Shown one piece after another: positions 58,110-64,000 of a stretch of DNA of 64,000 nt (position 1 is the stretch's first letter; every line of letters begins with the position of its first letter). Location of the stretch: assembly GCA_963169105.1 (NCBI GenBank), contig OY720633.1, forward strand, positions 142,954,700 through 143,018,699. Direction: 5' to 3'. The notes beneath the pieces are model-generated. The model was not told where the DNA came from and did not search any database. It worked only from the letters and a program-made list of their open reading frames with translations. The translations under genes were made by a program, and so were the position numbers. This stretch comes from Ceriagrion tenellum. Taxonomy: Eukaryota; Arthropoda; Insecta; Odonata; Coenagrionidae.

Positions 58110-60060
58110 AAGACACAAATTTAATAAAAATAACGCATGTCGTATTTTATGAGATTGTGACGAACTCATATTCTGAAGTTGTATCTCGCCCTAATGAGTG
58201 TCCTACCATGATAGGGCAATTTCAATTAATTCCCACACTCATGCGATTACACACACAATGTCCTGTGAGTGTCAGCGTAAGGTGACTGTGTAAGAGGTGT
58301 CGGTGATTTTAGTAAATTTCGCATTAAACCAGGGATTTGCAGTTATTTTCCTCTTGTTTCTTTAAATTTCACCTTTTTCACAAGGGCACCACTAATTGAA
58401 AAATAATTAGCTGGAAGAATTAGATTGTTCACTCAAGGACCCCATGGAAGTTTGGCTGTTATGAAAATCCTCGGGCACTAATCGGACCAGTGTGCGAAGC
58501 ATCGATCAAATGTCCCGTAGTTGCCTGAGAACCCTGTTTCGGCGGTTCAAAATCAATCTTTTCAAGTTGTTAAAACTGAATCATTGACTTTATTAGAATA
58601 TATATGGAGAGATTCGACCATTATTGATTATATGGACCTTTAATGTTGAATGAATCTTATCCCACTTACACCGACGAGCATATGAATGATGAGCGAATGA
58701 ATGACCACTTGAAAATTGTTGTTCCACTCCTAAATATGGAATGCAATAAAGACTCGTTAAAGACGTATTCAGTCCGCAAATCAGGTTATCATTTTTGCAA
58801 CATTTTCATTCTTTCATTCGTCGTTAAATCCTTAGTGATTGACTGCAGCACTCCATTCATCCTTACCCATTGCTAATTCCCATACTCCCGAGTAGTTCCT
58901 CTTATGAGCTTCTTTCTTTATTTTTCATCTGTATTTATCCCTTGGTCTTCCTCTTGGACTTCATTCTGTATTTTTCATTCTATTGTATTCTTCACAAACT
59001 CATTGTGCCTCAGTGTGTGCCCCGTCCATCTGGTTCTTCTTTCAGTTTAGAGTTTCCAAGGGTCCTCTCATCTTCTACTCTTCAGTTTACTTCTTCATCT
59101 CTTATTTTATCCATCTATCCATTTGATCCTCATCATCCTGTAACACCAGGTTTCGAAAGATTCTAGTTTTTTCTGATCTCCTTTCCAATGGTCCATATTT
59201 CCGATACATAGTGTGCCACGCTCCACACGAAAATTTTCACAAACCGTTTCCTTGTTTCATTATTTATACATTACCAAATAATCATTATTTGTCGCTATTC
59301 GTGGCACTAATTGGGTTTTTTAAAGTATACAGCATCACTATTTTTATTTGAGTCGATAAGATATTAGAAAAATTTCGTACTGTCTTGCGATGAAGCAAGG
59401 GGCCATAGTCTTGGAATCCTTGAGAAATATTTTATCCTTAAAAATTAACATTATGTGATTGATTAAAGTGTCATTGTTTTACCGTTAAAGGGAATTTGAT
59501 GTCGATGTGCATACGGTGCAGCAGCATGATAGGCTCAACTAGTAACCGGCTTCCTATGAAAATAATACAATGATTTAGATGCTTTGAGGGGTCATATTTT
59601 TAAGAATAGTTTCCAACGTGTCCGCCGGGCATCTTGTGCTTAGAACGGGCTATTTTGACGTCTCCCATTGGCCCTTGTATTCGCGAATGCGCTCTTACAA
59701 TTCACCGGTTTACACGACGCGTTTTGAAATACACGTGTCAGATGGTTAAGTACGTGCCCCGTGTAAAACGGGCTGACAACAACGGTCTGACTGCTGTTTC
59801 CTATGTTCACTCTATGGTGTCCTCATTACTTTTCCCCAGATTTTGCAAAGTGAAATTCAGACTTTTATATGCTTTCGCTTATATTTTTTACAATGCTATT
59901 TTCTTACTCTAAATCTTTAGTCAATAAACCCCCAGATGTTTTCGACAGTTGGATCTTAGTTACATGTAAACATGTATCCTTTACGAGACAGACAGTATTT
60001 TGACACGAAATATAAAATTATGGATGAAGAGTGAAGTGAGAAGGGTAAATATTTTGCTTT
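58110..60060. other. No recognised gene
   Basis: AT-rich, with a T/C-rich stretch at 58870-59170. Open frames are short and unrelated to known families. Confidence 0.45.
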
Positions 60061-60245
60061 CAACTCGGCAATGGAGGAGCGGAATACCCTACCTGGGTAC
60101 CCGAGGAAGCACTAAACTCTTTCTCCACAAGCTTACAGATATGCAAAAAGACACTTCGCAGGAGGGATGATAAACATTTTCCCCATTTTCCATTACCACT
60201 TCGCAGCAGCCTATTGTAATGTTGCATGAAATAAATAAATGAAAC
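60060..60245 (+). repeat. Possible LINE 3' end
   Basis: Frames resemble the RxWNxLP...F..L.. end of LINE ORF2 proteins (GIPYLGTR, KLFLHKLTD), followed by a tail TGAAATAAATAAATGAAA. Weak, by pattern only. Confidence 0.35.
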
Positions 60246-60800
60246 TACTTAAAAACAATGTCTTTCTTTCGAAGACTTAAATTAGAATATTTAAATATTA
60301 GTCAAGTGTTGTAACCTTTTAATAAGAGTGCATTTAACAGTGCGTATTTGACGGGTATGTTGTAGCCCGAGTGCCGAACCAAAAAATGAAGAAATATAGG
60401 AAGAATTCTTATGCTCTTTTCATTCCAATGACCAGATCTTCTGGAATGTAACTATCGGCTTTAATAACTTGCTGATTGTCCTCTTAAACATCGAATTTTT
60501 GTTCTGATTTTCATAGTTACTATTAGGGATATAAACCCGATATCTTTTGTCGTACAGACATCTTCAGTGAATGTTATCAAAACGTCGATCGCGAGATGCT
60601 GCTAGCTCATGGGGATGTAAATGTTTGCCATCGGCTGTGAATGAACCCAATGGATTTATCAAACACCTTTCGTTTTATCTTAAGTAGCTCGTCACATATT
60701 TTCATATTTACAAAGCGGTTCTTTTGGTCTGTAAGTTTATTGACTTATACTTTAGTTGGTCCTGGGAAATTTCAAAGCATATCAATTTGATGTACCCATA

Positions 60801-60893
60801 AGTGAAACCTGAATTAAGCGACCAATGACGGTTCTGATGAAAAATGGTCACTGAGAGGGCTTGATAGGAGTGGTCGTTAAGAGGGGTTTCACT
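60801..60893. mobile_element. Short pogo/mariner-like MITE
   Basis: 93 bp with inverted ends AGTGAAACCTGAATTAAGCGACCA and TGGTCGTTAAGAGGGGTTTCACT, adjacent to TA. AGTGAAACC ends next to TA are typical of pogo-type Tc1/mariner MITEs. Confidence 0.6.
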
Positions 60894-60899
60894 ATATAT

Positions 60900-63860
60900 A
60901 TACACAAATTTCAAGTCTTTACCCATGAATATACATATGGATTGCTAACTCGTCACCAAATACTGTTGCCTAGAATTCCGTATACAAACAACTTTGTCGA
61001 TTGTGGCACCATCTAGTGATGAAAAAAGGCAGTTCAATTGTATATACCGTCTACTTGAAACGATAGAAGTTTCATATGCCTCTTACACACTTCCTGTAGT
61101 AGATATTTCCTCTCTAGCATTTACATAGTAATTGCCTCTCAAAATAGCCAGCTATTATTCGCAGCATCACGCAGTTCATATCTCTTCAATCGTTATTGAA
61201 TATTCACCACAGTCTCTCGTTAACAACAATCAACAACGGCCATTTACTAGTCGACTGAGAAGACCTTTTTCTAAGTAGCGCAAAGGACTGGGTGAACGAA
61301 ATATGGAAATTTAGGCAACACGTAGCCTAGGCTACGATTCCAAGCATTTGAATCCATTATGTATTTTTATGTCTTTACCTATAAAATACCATTTTGTACT
61401 TACGTCCGGGTTTTTTAGGTTTCCGATCTCAGTCCGCTACTAAAGGTCTATGCGCACTAAATGCGCACCTTAACGTTGGTATCACCGCAGACAATTCAAC
61501 CAAGTGAGCAAATAGTTGTGCGTAAAATAAGAGTCCATATTCATTTATTCAATAGTTAAAATCGCAAATATTGTTCACTGTTTAGAAAAATGTGGCATAT
61601 AGATTCGTCAGCTATGATGAAATTCGCAGCGGAGACATCAAATGTCGACGGGCACCAAGAGTTAGTCATATTCTCATGATCTACGCAAAGGATTCTGGTC
61701 TAGACTCATCCGATACCAATCCTGCTCTCTGCTCTCAGATTTCCTCGTATTTAATGCACGACACCATGAATCACCAAGCTCATCGGACGAGCTTAAAGCG
61801 CCCAAACTCTCCCCCATCCCCAATTTTTGCGTCGCATAATTTTCACCGACTTAGTGAGATTTACCTCCGAGACTGAGGGCTGAGAGGAGTTGGGGGATTT
61901 TTTGAGTGGAGCAAAAGTTTTCATTATTTATTACTTCTGAATTAACGAATCGGCAAGTTACCCGTAGTGAGGTAACTTTGAGAGCACGATTGTGAATCAC
62001 TGATCGTTGCCTCCAGAAATGAGGAAATGAAATGTGGGCGCTCTAAAATTGTATATTTCTACACTTCTCTCATAGCTGTTAATTCTAAGTCAGTGGTGTA
62101 AAGGGTGTGAATTTCATAATGGGCATAAATGAGTTATCATTTTTGGCAGCTGAGGAAAATGAAGGGCTACTGAATGGTACAGAGTTTAAATATCCCAAAC
62201 ATGTTTGAAGCATGAAGAGCTTTTCATTTTTTTTACCTGCCAATTATAATGTCTCATTTTAGTCCATTTTGTATATGACACATTTTACACAACATACACA
62301 TAATTATTAGTGGAAACAGTGCTCAAAACTTCGTTTGTTATACTTTCCACCTTGTCCTCTTTTTCCGAAGATCACGCTATTCAATTGTTTTTTTCTTGCT
62401 TTTAACTGATAAATACCATTTATTTGAACATATTATAAAAATAATGATGAGATAAAACTAAAGTTTAATAATTAAGCATCTATATACATTTTCAATTTTC
62501 AGGGTCGTTCAGCTTGAAAACTTACTTAGGCACCCGCAAGAGGGCTGCGAATTGACATTTAAATGCGAATCTAATAAACATAATGCGAAATTCTCGATAG
62601 ATGCCTTTTTAGGCGACTTTGGGGGAAAATGGGCGTTTTAAAGGATTATCAACTATATTGCCGGAACTGGTAAAACAGCGTTTATCGAGTTCTTGTCAAC
62701 TCGGTACTATCTACATCATGGAAAGTGGAAAGGCGACCTAAAAAGAAAAAAACCGTAATAAGATTTGAGGAAAAGTATTGAATACCGCTGTCGTCGAGAT
62801 TAAGAATGTGGCTTGACTGTGAAAATAGGGAAATTAAGTTCTATGTACCGTTTGTTGGGAAAGATAGGAGCCAGTCCACCAAACTAACCCAATTTCTATG
62901 AATACTCCTTCCCACCAGTTCTACAGAAATCAATTACTCAATTTTTTCCCCAACTTCTTTGACTTCTTTCATTTGACCAAATGCTAAACACTCAATACTA
63001 TTTACTTCACGCTCGAAATTCAGTCCAGAGCCTTTGAGAATGCATGATACAATTTGAGACATTGTTTCCAATTTAAACATTTATCGGCATAAATTTGTCG
63101 CCGCGCATGCCTCCATGAAGTGGACAGCGCTCGTAAACTGTATTATAATCTTTGGTCGTAAACGTAGAGGTGTACGAGACGAACGAGATATTTCAGTGTC
63201 AGCTGGGATAGAAATACCGACATGGACGGCACCGAGACACGCCCTTCGATCCGGGATTGTCCCGGCCAAATCGAGACTATTTTTAAGCCTATCCAACAGC
63301 CAACCAACCAGCCAGCTTAAGATTTTGAATGCTTTAAAAGCTTTCTTGGATCTTTTAGCACAAAATCCTACCGCTCTCAAATAAAGCGAAGTGAGTAATT
63401 TTCCCATTGGAATCAAATTAACACGTTGTATCGCGCGAAAAGTTGTGATATCCTTCCTTGATTTACTGAAGTCGATTCCGGAAGTTTGGTGCGTCACATC
63501 CGTTGATTTGTTTCTTAACCTCATCCGCTGAGAATTTTGATAGCTAACGATGTTGCCTTACTTAATTACTATTTCCATGAAAATTTCCTCATATGGCAAA
63601 GCTCAAACCACAAACTAAAGGTTGAAACTGTCGAGGCTACGTAAACGAGAAAAGAAAGTCGTGTTATACGAAATGGGGCTGTCGTCTTATGAATGCGGAA
63701 TTAAAGCAGAAGGCGAATTGAATGATTGCTCAGACAGGATATAGTTATTGGCTTCTTTGTAAGACGTACGAAATAAATTTCCATTGAAGTAACTATTGTT
63801 TATGATAGTGTGCTGTATTTGATGTAATAGCTTTTTAATTATACATGGTTCTATTTTCAT
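60900..63860. other. No recognised gene
   Basis: Open frames at 61592-61876 (plus) and 63081-63524 (minus) are the longest but match nothing I recognise. No splice-linked coding set was found. Confidence 0.4.
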
Positions 63861-63897
63861 ACTACCTGGGTTTCGACCTTCAACATCATCTACAAGT
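63861..63897 (-). repeat. Degenerate hammerhead-like motif
   Basis: Minus strand TTGTAGATGATGTTGAAGGT then CGAAACCCAGGT. Aligns base for base with the motif at 5266-5302; GAAAC is intact, while the CUGANGA box is changed to TTGTAGA. Likely a Penelope-like terminus running off the window. Confidence 0.45.
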
Positions 63898-64000
63898 TAG
63901 GTCCATAAAAGTTACGCTGGATACCACCAATTCACAGCATTAGACATAATACAATTAAAATTGTCACCATATTAAGATGATGCCCATTACTAGATCACAC

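Noticed and set aside
63081..63524. 147-codon open frame on the minus strand near the right edge
   Set aside because: No family resemblance and an overlapping open frame on the other strand; no supporting exons.
1..64000. CRISPR arrays, bacterial operons, rRNA genes
   Set aside because: No spaced direct repeats, ribosome-binding sites or rRNA sequence; the split Relish gene shows nuclear eukaryotic DNA.

Overview
The window is animal nuclear DNA, most likely from an insect. It is AT-rich, its one intact gene is split into 21 exons with long introns, and it is densely seeded with arthropod-type transposable elements: Ty3/gypsy, Penelope-like, CR1-like and a second LINE, hAT, Helitron, a piggyBac-like MITE and tRNA-derived repeats. 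The species cannot be named from sequence alone.

The only host gene I can support is a Relish / NF-kB p100-p105-type transcription factor on the minus strand (start codon 53830, stop codon 11198). Twenty-one exons with GT-AG borders and matching phases join into a 2,727-nt CDS (908 residues). In order it encodes a Rel homology domain with the Relish signature RFRYKSE, an IPT dimerisation domain, a GRKRLR nuclear-localisation motif, a serine/acid-rich linker, IkB-like ankyrin repeats, an acidic PEST-like stretch and a C-terminal death domain. A CpG-rich block at about 54.23-54.43 kb is the probable promoter. A candidate poly(A) signal lies near 10.69 kb.

Layout. 1-2.2 kb: nothing recognised. 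2.2-8.6 kb: a Ty3/gypsy LTR retrotransposon (minus) with 184/185-bp LTRs and a 5-bp target duplication. Its reverse-transcriptase core is missing, and a 2.5-kb foreign block carrying a Penelope-like fragment sits in its place. 8.6-10.7 kb: nothing recognised. 10.7-54.4 kb: the Relish gene. Its introns hold a hAT-type MITE (11.7 kb), a TTAA-flanked MITE (13.3 kb), a second Penelope-like fragment (16.5-17.3 kb), an inverted pair of tRNA-like SINE units (24.1-24.8 kb), a CR1-like LINE split by a hAT MITE with a perfect 8-bp duplication (31.7-35.1 kb), a second LINE (36.4-38.3 kb), a nested set of DNA transposons (39.3-44.2 kb) and another hAT-type MITE (51.2 kb). 54.4-64 kb: no host gene seen. 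It holds a truncated CR1 tail, a 147-bp palindrome with hammerhead-like core sequence, a decayed Helitron, a short pogo/mariner-like MITE and a degenerate hammerhead-like motif.

The most notable signal is inside the Helitron: 21 uninterrupted 10-bp units at 57711-57920 with consensus nnTTCnnGAA. That is a continuous array of heat-shock-element half-sites. Two other elements in the window also carry 10-bp-phased end sequences (ACGCTC-type).
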